Positions 16,047 to 23,718 of a stretch of DNA of 64,000 nt are shown piece after piece. A program made the position numbers and the translations under genes. Below the pieces are notes generated by a model. It was not told where the DNA came from and did not search any database. It saw nothing but the letters and a program-made list of their open reading frames with translations. Position 1 is the first letter of the stretch. The number at the start of each line of letters is the position of its first letter. Origin of the DNA: Streptomyces sp. TSRI0107 (GTDB lineage Bacteria > Actinomycetota > Actinomycetes > Streptomycetales > Streptomycetaceae); the NCBI RefSeq assembly GCF_001905845.1, contig NZ_LIVZ01000015.1:1-64000 (forward strand), written 5' to 3'.

Positions 16047-16505
16047 ATGCGGATCTCAGCCAGGGCGGATTACGCGGTACGAGCCGCGCTGCAACTCGCC
16101 GCGTCCCGGGACGACGGGCCACTGAAGGCCGAGGCGATCGCGGCCGCCCAGGACATTCCGCACAAGTTCCTCGAAAGCATCCTGAACGACATGCGGCGCG
16201 GCGGCCTCGTGCTGAGCCAGCGCGGCGGCAACGGCGGCTACCGGCTGGCCAAGCCCGCCGACTCCATCAGCATCGCCGACGTGATCCGCACCGTGGACGG
16301 ACCGCTGGTCTCGGTGCGCGGCGTCCGCCCGCCGGAGCTGTCCTACACCGGCCCCGCCGAATCGCTTCTGCCCCTGTGGATCGCACTGCGATCAAATGTG
16401 CGAGAGATCCTGGAGGGCGTATCGCTCGCCGACGTCGCGTCGGCCCAGCTACCTGCGGATGTGTCCGCGCTGACCCATGCGCCGGACGCCTGGGTGAACC
16501 CCTGA
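16047..16505 (+). CDS. Rrf2-family transcriptional regulator, CymR-like
   Basis: A 152-residue Rrf2 protein: MRISARADYAVRAALQLAA starts the winged helix, DIPHKFLESILNDMRRGGLVLSQRGGNGGYRLAKP is the recognition helix and wing. It contains no cysteine, unlike iron-sulfur Rrf2 proteins such as IscR and NsrR, and so resembles CymR, the cysteine-metabolism repressor. GATAAT ends 6 nt before ATG 16047, suggesting a leaderless mRNA; the longer frame from 15996 lacks such support. Its position between the DszC-like gene and the sulfonate transporter makes it the likely regulator of the 23-bp repeats in this window. Confidence 0.88.
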   Translation: MRISARADYAVRAALQLAASRDDGPLKAEAIAAAQDIPHKFLESILNDMRRGGLVLSQRGGNGGYRLAKPADSISIADVIRTVDGPLVSVRGVRPPELSYTGPAESLLPLWIALRSNVREILEGVSLADVASAQLPADVSALTHAPDAWVNP

Positions 16506-16514
16506 TTCCGCCTG

Positions 16515-16533
16515 CATCCCAAGTTATGGGATG
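16515..16533 (+). terminator. Hairpin after the Rrf2 gene
   Basis: CATCCC and GGGATG (6-bp arms, 7-nt loop) lie 9 nt after the Rrf2 stop. A second palindrome, CACCCC-CTT-GGGGTG, follows at 16553-16567. Neither has a T-tract. Either could end Rrf2 transcription or take part in control of the transporter promoter. Confidence 0.35.
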
Positions 16534-16586
16534 ACAATGTCCATCATATGAACACCCCCTTGGGGTGCGGGCACCCTTCTGCCACG

Positions 16587-16609
16587 ATCCCTAGCAACCA
16601 GGTAGGAAA
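16587..16609. promoter_or_regulatory. 23-bp inverted repeat, candidate CymR-like operator
   Basis: Arms ATCCCTA (16587-16593) and TAGGAAA (16603-16609) with a 9-bp spacer; the right arm is identical to that at 14685-14691. It ends 23 bp before the leader ATG at 16633. The adjoining CTAGGAAT adds a further half-site-like repeat. Confidence 0.6.
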
Positions 16610-16632
16610 ACTAGGAATCCAGGGGGGTCGTC

Positions 16633-16740
16633 ATGCGTGCGCTCACGCTCAGCCCCGCCACTCCTCTCCTGCCTCGTCTGACCTCGCGTCGCCACATCGA
16701 TCTCGGCCGCATCTCCAGCGCGATCTGTCGGCTCGTCTGA
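16633..16740 (+). CDS. Sulfur-operon leader peptide (R-x-H-I-D type)
   Basis: A 35-residue open frame from ATG 16633, preceded by a GGGGGG run, ending with RRHIDLGRISSAICRLV. The core matches the leaders at 6899-6991 and 14509-14586; a Cys codon (TGT) is three codons before the last sense codon. The sulfonate-binding protein gene starts 113 bp downstream, and T5 at 16809-16813 after a GC-rich stretch may mark a weak attenuator. A shorter start near the conserved core is possible. Confidence 0.8.
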   Translation: MRALTLSPATPLLPRLTSRRHIDLGRISSAICRLV

Positions 16741-16853
16741 GCCCTTCCGCAGCTCCACGGCGCCCCACGCAAAGCCCTGTCGCGCCCCCCACGGGCATGC
16801 CGCCCCGCTTTTTCCGCGCTTCCCTGATCACCCTTCCCTGAGAGGACACCTCC

Positions 16854-17960
16854 GTGTCTGCCGCAAGACCGCTCAACGCTCTCCGCGCCCTCGCCGCCAT
16901 AGCGACGCTCCCCCTCCTGCTGACCGCCTGCGGCTACGGCGCCGAGTCCAAGGACGACAACCCGCAGGCCGAGGTCGCGGCGGGCGCCGAGAAGCTCTCC
17001 GCGGACCGGGTGCGCATCGGCTACTTCCCCAACCTCACCCACGGCACCGCGCTCGTCGGCCGTGAGAAGGGCATCTTCCAGAAGGAGTTGGGCGGCACCA
17101 AGGCCGAGTACGCCACCTTCAACGCCGGCCCGTCGGAGATCGAGGCGCTGAACTCCAAGTCGATCGACATCGGCTGGATCGGCCCCTCCCCCGCGATCAA
17201 CGGCTACACCAAGTCCAACGGCCAGAACCTGCGCATCATCGGCGGTTCGGCGTCCGGCGGCGTGAAGCTCGTCGTCAACCCGGACAAGATCAAGTCCCTG
17301 AAGGACGTCAAGGGCAAGAAGATCGCCACCCCGCAGCTCGGCAACACCCAGGACGTGGCGTTCCTCAACTGGATCGCCGAGCAGGGCTGGAAGGTCGACG
17401 CGGAAAGCGGCAAGGGCGACGTGTCCGTCGTCCGCACCGACAACAAGGTCACCCCGGACGCCTACAAGTCCGGTTCCATCGACGGCGCGTGGGTGCCGGA
17501 GCCGACCGCGTCGAAGCTGGTCGCCGAGGGCGCGAAGGTGCTGCTCGACGAGGCCGACCTGTGGCCCGACAAGCAGTTCGTGATCACGAACATCATCGTG
17601 TCCCAGGACTTCCTGAAGAAGCACCCGGACGTCGTCGAGGCGGTGCTGCGCGGTGCCGTGAAGAGCAACAAGTGGATCAACGCCAACCCCGACGAGGCGA
17701 AAGCCGCCGCCAACGACGCGCTCGAGCGTGACTCCGGCAAGGCGCTGCCCGCCGAGGTCATCGACCCGGCCTGGAAGTCGATCACGTTCCTCGACGACCC
17801 GCTGGCCGCGACCCTCGACACCGAGGCCGCGCACGCCGTGAAGGCCGGCCTGCTGGAGGAGCCGGACCTGAAGGGCATCTACGACCTCACGCTCCTCAAC
17901 AAGGTCCTCGCGGCCGAGGGCGCCGAGAAGGTCGACGACGCCGGTCTCGGCGCCAGCTGA
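16854..17960 (+). CDS. ssuA: Aliphatic sulfonate ABC transporter binding lipoprotein
   Basis: A 368-residue SsuA/TauA-type binding protein. The lipobox LPLLLTACGY puts Cys near residue 25. VRIGYFPNLTHGTALVGREKG, AGPSEIEALNSKSIDIGWIGPSPAINGY and GGVKLVVNPDKIKSLKDVKGKKIATPQLGNTQD are standard features of the nitrate/sulfonate/taurine group. GTG 16854 follows GAGAGGAC. It is the first gene after the leader peptide, with the ATPase and permease genes directly behind. Confidence 0.93.
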   Translation: MSAARPLNALRALAAIATLPLLLTACGYGAESKDDNPQAEVAAGAEKLSADRVRIGYFPNLTHGTALVGREKGIFQKELGGTKAEYATFNAGPSEIEALNSKSIDIGWIGPSPAINGYTKSNGQNLRIIGGSASGGVKLVVNPDKIKSLKDVKGKKIATPQLGNTQDVAFLNWIAEQGWKVDAESGKGDVSVVRTDNKVTPDAYKSGSIDGAWVPEPTASKLVAEGAKVLLDEADLWPDKQFVITNIIVSQDFLKKHPDVVEAVLRGAVKSNKWINANPDEAKAAANDALERDSGKALPAEVIDPAWKSITFLDDPLAATLDTEAAHAVKAGLLEEPDLKGIYDLTLLNKVLAAEGAEKVDDAGLGAS

Positions 17961-17994
17961 CGCACACCCGACGAGTTCCCAGGAGGTGACGACC

Positions 17995-18783
17995 ATGGCC
18001 ACCGCATCGGCCCCGGTCAAGGAGCACGCCCCGGCGATACCGCACGCCGCCCGGATCGACCACGTCTCGAAGTCGTTCCCGGGCACCGCCGGGCGGCAGC
18101 TCGTGCTGGACGACATCACCCTCGATGTCGCACCCGGCGAGTTCGTCACCCTCCTGGGCGCCTCGGGCTGCGGCAAGTCCACCCTGCTCAACCTGGTCGC
18201 CGGACTGGACGAGCCGTCCGCCGGGTCCATCGCGACCGACGGCCGCCCGGCTCTGATGTTCCAGGACCACGCCCTCTTCCCCTGGCTGACCGCCGGTCAG
18301 AACGTCGAACTCGCCCTGAAACTGCGCGGGGTCGCCAAGGCCGAGCGCCGGCCGGAGGCGGAACGGCTGCTGGAGCTCGTACGCCTGCGCGACGCGCACG
18401 GCAAGCGGGTGCACGAACTGTCCGGCGGTATGCGCCAGCGCGTGGCACTGGCCCGCGCTCTCGCGCAGGACAGCCGGCTGCTGCTGATGGACGAGCCGTT
18501 CGCCGCCCTGGACGCCATCACCCGGGACGTGCTGCACGACGAGCTGACCCGGATCTGGCGCGAGACCGGCCTGTCGGTGCTGTTCGTGACGCACAACGTG
18601 CGTGAGGCGGTACGGCTCGCGCAGCGCGTGGTGCTGCTGTCCTCCCGCCCGGGCCGGATCGCCCGCCAGTGGACCGTGGACATCCCGCAGCCGCGCCGCC
18701 TCGAGGACAGCGAGGTCGCCGAGCTGTCCCGGGAGATCACCGAAGAACTGCGTGGGGAGATCCGCCGCCATGGCCAGCACTGA
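17995..18783 (+). CDS. ssuB: Aliphatic sulfonate ABC transporter ATPase
   Basis: A 262-residue subunit with Walker A GASGCGKS (55-62), Q-loop LMFQDHALFPWLT (87-99), signature LSGGMRQR (142-149) and Walker B LLLMDEP (162-168). ATG 17995 is chosen over GTG 17986 because AGGAGG (17981-17986) lies 8 bp upstream of the ATG and would overlap the GTG. The end overlaps the permease start by 14 bp. Confidence 0.94.
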   Translation: MATASAPVKEHAPAIPHAARIDHVSKSFPGTAGRQLVLDDITLDVAPGEFVTLLGASGCGKSTLLNLVAGLDEPSAGSIATDGRPALMFQDHALFPWLTAGQNVELALKLRGVAKAERRPEAERLLELVRLRDAHGKRVHELSGGMRQRVALARALAQDSRLLLMDEPFAALDAITRDVLHDELTRIWRETGLSVLFVTHNVREAVRLAQRVVLLSSRPGRIARQWTVDIPQPRRLEDSEVAELSREITEELRGEIRRHGQH

Positions 18784-19651
18784 CACACCCGCCAAGGACG
18801 ACCTCGCCGGCCTGGAGGCCGGGCTGGACGCCCTGGACTCGGTCCAGGTCGGCCGTACGCCGCTGCGGACCACCCTGACCCGCAAGGTGCTGCCGCCCGT
18901 CACCGCCGTCGCGCTGGTGCTGGCGGTCTGGCAGCTGCTGGTGTGGGCCGGGGCCGCCCCCGCCTACAAGCTGCCCTCACCCGGCGCCGTCTGGGCCGAG
19001 GTGGAGACCGCCTGGCTCCAGGGCACCCTCCTCGACTACATCTGGACGTCCGTCTCACGCGGCCTGCTCGGCTTCCTGCTGGCGCTGGCCATCGGCACGC
19101 CGCTCGGTCTGCTGGTCGCCCGGGTCGGTTTCGTCCGGGCGGCCATCGGGCCGATCCTGTCCGGCCTGCAGTCGCTGCCGTCGGTGGCCTGGGTGCCGCC
19201 GGCCGTGATCTGGCTCGGCCTGAACGACTCGATGATGTACGCCGTGATCCTGCTCGGCGCGGTCCCGTCCATCGCCAACGGCCTGGTGGCGGGCATCGAC
19301 CAGATCCCGCCGCTGTTCCTGCGCGCCGGCCGGACGCTGGGCGCGACCGGGCTGCGCGAGGCCTGGCACATCGTGCTGCCGGGTGCCCTGCCCGGCTATC
19401 TGGCGGGGCTGAAGCAGGGCTGGGCGTTCTCCTGGCGGTCCCTGATGGCGGCGGAGATCATCGCCTCCTCCCCTGACCTCGGCGTCGGGCTCGGCCAGCT
19501 GCTGGAGAACGGCCGGAACAACGCCAGCATGTCGCAGGTGTTCCTGGCGATCTTCCTGATCCTGCTCGTGGGCATCGCGATCGACCTGCTGATCTTCAGC
19601 CCGCTGGAGCGGCGGGTGCTGCGCGGCCGCGGCCTGCTCGCGAAGGGCTGA
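18770..19651 (+). CDS. ssuC: Aliphatic sulfonate ABC transporter permease
   Basis: A 293-residue permease of the SsuC/TauC type. Membrane segments begin near residue 45 (LPPVTAVALVLAVWQLLVWAG) and the cytoplasmic loop TLGATGLREAWHIVLPGALPGYLAGLK is the EAA motif. ATG 18770 lies inside the 3' end of the ATPase gene, with GGGGAG 14 bases upstream; longer frames into the ATPase are artefacts. Together with the two preceding genes it forms a complete importer feeding SsuD-type enzymes. Confidence 0.93.
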   Translation: MASTDTPAKDDLAGLEAGLDALDSVQVGRTPLRTTLTRKVLPPVTAVALVLAVWQLLVWAGAAPAYKLPSPGAVWAEVETAWLQGTLLDYIWTSVSRGLLGFLLALAIGTPLGLLVARVGFVRAAIGPILSGLQSLPSVAWVPPAVIWLGLNDSMMYAVILLGAVPSIANGLVAGIDQIPPLFLRAGRTLGATGLREAWHIVLPGALPGYLAGLKQGWAFSWRSLMAAEIIASSPDLGVGLGQLLENGRNNASMSQVFLAIFLILLVGIAIDLLIFSPLERRVLRGRGLLAKG

Positions 19652-19783
19652 GCGCGGCGGCGCGACGGCGGACGCGTCACCTCTGCGGCCTACCCCGGTT
19701 GGTCGCGGGGCGGCCGTCGCCCGGAAGGTGGAGAGGCGGGGCAGCGCGAGCGGGCCCCGCGATCCGTCCGAAAGGTGCCGGGC

Positions 19784-21640
19784 ATGCGCCGCTACCCTCC
19801 CATCGCCGAGCACGGTTTGATCGGTGACCTCCAGACCTGTGCCCTGGTGTCCTCGGAGGGCGTCCTGAACTGGCTCTGCTGGCCGCGGTTCGACTCGCCG
19901 AGCGTCTTCGCCGCGCTGCTGGACCACGACCGCGGCGGGCATTTCACGATCACGGCCGCCGCGCCCGGCGTCACCGTCCGCCAGCTCTACCTCGCCGACA
20001 CGGCCGTCCTGATCACCCGGTTCCTCACCCCGGACGGCGTGGGCGAGCTGGCCGACTTCATGCCGGTCGACCGGCCGGAGGAGGCGAGCCGGCGGCACCG
20101 GGTGATCCGCGTGATGCGGGCCGTCCGGGGCACGGTGCGGTTCGCCCTGGAGTGCCGTCCGCGCTTCGGCTACGGGCGCGAGCGGCACGAGCTGGAGGCG
20201 GACACCGCCGAGGCCCGCTTCCGCGGCCGGTCGGTGACGGCGTATCTGCAGACTCTCGGTGCGGTGCCGCTGCGGCGGGACGGCGACGGGGTCCGCGCCA
20301 CCGCGACCCTGTCCGCCGGGCAGGTGGCCGCCGCCGTCCTCACCCTGGACGACTCCCGCAGCCCGGCACCGGAGCGGGTCACCGGGGACGGGCTGCGGGC
20401 GGAGTTCGCGGCGGTGCGGGAGTTCTGGCACGGCTGGATCGGCCGCAGCCGCTACCGGGGCCGCTGGCAGCAGCAGGTGAACCGGTCCGCGATCACCCTG
20501 AAACTCCTCACCTACGCGCCCACCGGCGCCCCCGTCGCCGCCGCCACCACGGGCCTGCCCGAACAGGTCGGCGGCGAACGCAACTGGGACTACCGCCACA
20601 CCTGGGTGCGGGACGCCTCGCTGTCCGTGCGGGCCCTGCTCGACCTGGGCTTCGGCGACGAGGCCCACGCCTTCCGGCACTGGCTGGGCGACCGGCTGCG
20701 GCTGGGCGACACGGTCAGCGGCGAACCCCTGCAGATCATGTACCGCGTCGACGGCGATCCCCGGCTGCCGGAGCAGCGACTGGACCATTTCGAGGGCTGG
20801 CGCGGCTCGGCACCGGTACGGATCGGGAACGCGGCGGCCGGGCAGCTCCAGATGGACATCTACGGGGAGGCCGTGTTCGCGCTCAGCCAGGGCCCCGACC
20901 TCGGCAGCGCGGGCGGCTACGAGGCGTGGCAGCGGTTCGCCGCGCTGATCGACTGGCTGTGCGACCACTGGGACCGCCCCGACGAGGGGATCTGGGAGAC
21001 GCGCGGCGGGCAGCGCGACTTCACCTACAGCCGGGTGATGTGCTGGGTCGCCTTCGACCGCGCCATCCGGCACGCCACGGCCTTCGCCCGCCCCGCCGAC
21101 GTGCCCCGCTGGACCGCCGCCCGCGACGCGGTCTTCCGGCAGGTGATGGAGCGCGGCTGGAGCCCGGAGCGGCAGGCGTTCGTCCAGCACTACGACAGCC
21201 AGGTGCTGGACGCGTCGCTGCTGCTGATGCCGCTCGTCGGCTTCATCGCCCCGAAGGACCCGCGCTGGCTGTCCACCCTGGACGCCATGGACGCCGAACT
21301 GGTCGCCGACAGCCTCGTCCACCGCTACGACCCCGCCGCCTCCCCCGACGGACTGCGCGGCGCGGAGGGCACCTTCTCGCTGTGCAGCTTCCTGTACGTC
21401 GACGCCCTCGCCCGCGCGGGGCGGCTGGAGCAGGCCCGGTACGCCTTCGACAAGATGCTCACCTACGCCAACCATGTCGGTCTGTTCGCCGAGGAGATCG
21501 GCCCGACGGGCGAACAGCTCGGCAACTTCCCGCAGGCGTTCACGCACCTGGCGCTGATCATCGCGGCCATGGCGCTGGACGCGGAGCTGGACGCCGCCGA
21601 CCCCGCGGCCGGAGCGGGATTCGGCCATGCCCGGCCATGA
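19784..21640 (+). CDS. GH15 family glucoamylase-like protein
   Basis: A 618-residue (alpha/alpha)6-barrel family protein with the N-terminal beta domain. Hallmarks: IAEHGLIGDLQTCALVSSEGVLNWLCWPRFDSPSVFAALLD, GGERNWDYRHTWVRDASLSVRALLDLGF and, near the end, GLFAEEIGPTGEQLGNFPQAFTHLALI, which contains a likely catalytic Glu. Bacterial proteins of this branch include glucoamylases and trehalases. No signal peptide, so cytosolic glycogen or trehalose breakdown is likely. ATG 19784 is preferred to GTG 19775. Overlaps the next gene by 14 bp. Confidence 0.9.
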   Translation: MRRYPPIAEHGLIGDLQTCALVSSEGVLNWLCWPRFDSPSVFAALLDHDRGGHFTITAAAPGVTVRQLYLADTAVLITRFLTPDGVGELADFMPVDRPEEASRRHRVIRVMRAVRGTVRFALECRPRFGYGRERHELEADTAEARFRGRSVTAYLQTLGAVPLRRDGDGVRATATLSAGQVAAAVLTLDDSRSPAPERVTGDGLRAEFAAVREFWHGWIGRSRYRGRWQQQVNRSAITLKLLTYAPTGAPVAAATTGLPEQVGGERNWDYRHTWVRDASLSVRALLDLGFGDEAHAFRHWLGDRLRLGDTVSGEPLQIMYRVDGDPRLPEQRLDHFEGWRGSAPVRIGNAAAGQLQMDIYGEAVFALSQGPDLGSAGGYEAWQRFAALIDWLCDHWDRPDEGIWETRGGQRDFTYSRVMCWVAFDRAIRHATAFARPADVPRWTAARDAVFRQVMERGWSPERQAFVQHYDSQVLDASLLLMPLVGFIAPKDPRWLSTLDAMDAELVADSLVHRYDPAASPDGLRGAEGTFSLCSFLYVDALARAGRLEQARYAFDKMLTYANHVGLFAEEIGPTGEQLGNFPQAFTHLALIIAAMALDAELDAADPAAGAGFGHARP

Positions 21641-23699
21641 CTCCGGGGAGCTGCCCGCCGCCGTGCTGGAGGCCCTGTTCACCCAGGCGCCGGTGGGGCT
21701 GTACGTGTTCGACGAGCAGTTGCGGGTGGTGCGGTACAACAGCGCCGGGCCCTGGGTGCGCGGGCTGCCGGAGGAGTCCGTGCTGGGCAAGCGGCTCGAC
21801 GAGGTCGCGGAGGGCTTCGACGATCCGGAGTTCCCCGAGCTGGCCCGCCGGGTGCTGGCGGGCGAGTCGCGGGTCCAGGACCGGCTGCTGCGCGGACGGC
21901 CGCCGACGGCCCCGGACCAGGAGGTGGTGGTCTCGGTATCGGTGTTCCGGGTGCGGCCCGGCGGCGGACCCGTGCTGGGCGTCGCCGTCGCCCAGGACGT
22001 GACCGCCCGGCAGCGGGTCGCGGACCGGCTGGAGATCCTGCACGACGCGCACCGGGCGATCGGCACCAGCCTGGACATGCGGGCGACGGCGGAGGCGCTC
22101 GCCGAGGTGGTGGTGGGCCGGTTCGCCGACGCGGTCTCGGTGGACGTGCTGGACGAGGCGGTACGCGGGGCGCGGCCGCCGGCGGGTCCGGTCGACGCGG
22201 ACGTGCCGTTGCGGCGGCTGGTGTTCCGCTCGGTGGACGACGGCCCGGCCCGGCTGCGGTCGGGCGCGCTGTCCACCTTCCCCTTCCCGACGCCGTTCAC
22301 CCAGAGCCTGCGGGACGCGGCGCCCCGCCTGGTCGCGCGCCTGACGCCGGACGAGCCCTGGCTCGCGGCCGACCCGGAACGGGCCCGGCGGCTGACCGAG
22401 GCGGGCGTCCACTCGTTCCTGGTGACCCCGCTGGTGGTGCGCGGCACCGTCCTCGGCATCACCGCCCACTACCGGCACCGCGATCCCCGCCCGTACGACG
22501 AGGAGGACCTGGCGCTGGCCGAACAGCTCGCCCGGCGTACCGCGCTGAGCATCGACAACGCCCGCAGCTACGCCTACGAACGCGGCATCGCGAGCACCCT
22601 GCAACGCCAGCTGCTGCCCCGTACGCCGCCCCCGTTGACGGCCGTGGAGACCGCGCCGCTGCATCTGCCGGGCACGACCGGTGCGGGCGGCGACTGGTAC
22701 GACGTCATCCCGCTGTCCGGCGCCCGGGTCGCCCTGACGGTCGGTGACGTCACCGGCAGCGGCATCGAGGCCGCGGCCGCCATGGGCCGGCTGCGGACCG
22801 CGCTGCTGGCCCTGGCGACACGGGACCTGGCACCGGAGGAGGTGCTGGCCTGCCTCGACGACATCACCACCGAACTGGCGCCCGAGCACGGCGAGCCGGT
22901 CACCGCCTCCTGCCTGTACGCCGTGTTCGACCCGATCACCCGTGCCTGCACCGCGGCCAGCGCCGGACACGCGGCCCCGGTGGCCGTCGGACCGGAGGGC
23001 GACCCGATCCGGTTCGCCGTACCGGCCGGCCCGCTGCTCGGCACCCGCCGGGGTGGCTACGAACCGGCCGGCGTGACCCTCCCGGACGGCGCCACGCTGG
23101 CCTTCTACACCAACGGCCTCGTGCCCTCGACGCCCGGCCCGGACACCGAGGCGGCCAGGGCCACCCTGCACCGCGTCCTGGCCCAGTCCGGCCGCACCCC
23201 GCGCCAGCTCGCCGACGACGTGGTGTACGCCCTGATGCGGGAGCCCGTCGAGGACGACGCGGTGGTGCTGATCGCCCGCACCCGGGGGCTGGACGAGGAC
23301 CATGTCGCCGAGTGGACCCTGCCCGCCGACCCGGCCGTCGTCGGCACCGCGCGGCGCCTCGCCGCACACCAGTTGACGGCGTGGGGGCTGGACGACCTGG
23401 CCTTCACCACGGAACTGATCGTCACCGAGCTGCTCACCAACGCGCTCCGCTACGGCACCCCGCCGATCCGGCTGCGGATGATCCGCGACCGCACCCTGGT
23501 CTGCGAGGTCTCCGACGGCAGCAGCACCGCCCCCTACCTGCGGCACGCCCGCGTCACCGACGAGGGCGGCCGGGGTCTCGGGCTCGTCGCGCAGCTCACG
23601 GGCCGCTGGGGCACCCGCTTCGGTCACCGCGGCAAGACGATCTGGTGCGAGCAGCCGCTGGAGGACGGCGACGAGCCGGGGACGGCCCGGGCGGACTGA
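21627..23699 (+). CDS. PAS-GAF-SpoIIE phosphatase with anti-sigma-type ATPase domain
   Basis: A 690-residue signalling protein. Order: PAS-like domain (about 10-130; LFTQAPVGLYVFDEQLRVVRYN), GAF (about 140-310), PP2C/SpoIIE phosphatase (about 325-540; GAGGDWYDVIPLSGARVALTVGDVTGSGIEAAAAMG) and HATPase_c (about 565-680; TELIVTELLTNALRYGTPPIRLRM, then GRGLGLVAQLTGRWG). Such proteins dephosphorylate anti-anti-sigma factors and may also act as their kinase. The 14-bp overlap with the GH15 gene indicates coupled expression, so its input may relate to carbon storage; no partner anti-anti-sigma gene is nearby. Confidence 0.9.
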   Translation: MPGHDSGELPAAVLEALFTQAPVGLYVFDEQLRVVRYNSAGPWVRGLPEESVLGKRLDEVAEGFDDPEFPELARRVLAGESRVQDRLLRGRPPTAPDQEVVVSVSVFRVRPGGGPVLGVAVAQDVTARQRVADRLEILHDAHRAIGTSLDMRATAEALAEVVVGRFADAVSVDVLDEAVRGARPPAGPVDADVPLRRLVFRSVDDGPARLRSGALSTFPFPTPFTQSLRDAAPRLVARLTPDEPWLAADPERARRLTEAGVHSFLVTPLVVRGTVLGITAHYRHRDPRPYDEEDLALAEQLARRTALSIDNARSYAYERGIASTLQRQLLPRTPPPLTAVETAPLHLPGTTGAGGDWYDVIPLSGARVALTVGDVTGSGIEAAAAMGRLRTALLALATRDLAPEEVLACLDDITTELAPEHGEPVTASCLYAVFDPITRACTAASAGHAAPVAVGPEGDPIRFAVPAGPLLGTRRGGYEPAGVTLPDGATLAFYTNGLVPSTPGPDTEAARATLHRVLAQSGRTPRQLADDVVYALMREPVEDDAVVLIARTRGLDEDHVAEWTLPADPAVVGTARRLAAHQLTAWGLDDLAFTTELIVTELLTNALRYGTPPIRLRMIRDRTLVCEVSDGSSTAPYLRHARVTDEGGRGLGLVAQLTGRWGTRFGHRGKTIWCEQPLEDGDEPGTARAD

Positions 23700-23718
23700 C
23701 GCCGGGCGGCGGCGTCAG
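23696..23718. terminator. Perfect palindrome shared by two convergent stop codons
   Basis: CTGACGCC (23696-23703) and GGCGTCAG (23711-23718) form 8-bp perfect arms with a 7-nt loop. The plus-strand TGA (23697-23699) and the minus-strand TGA (23715-23717) both lie inside the arms. It would form a hairpin in either transcript and probably acts as a bidirectional terminator, though T-tracts are absent. Confidence 0.6.

Noticed and set aside
19055..22462. A 1135-codon minus-strand frame opposite the permease, GH15 and phosphatase genes
   Set aside because: Low-complexity Arg/Gly/Ser composition and no domain; it mirrors the well-supported plus-strand genes.
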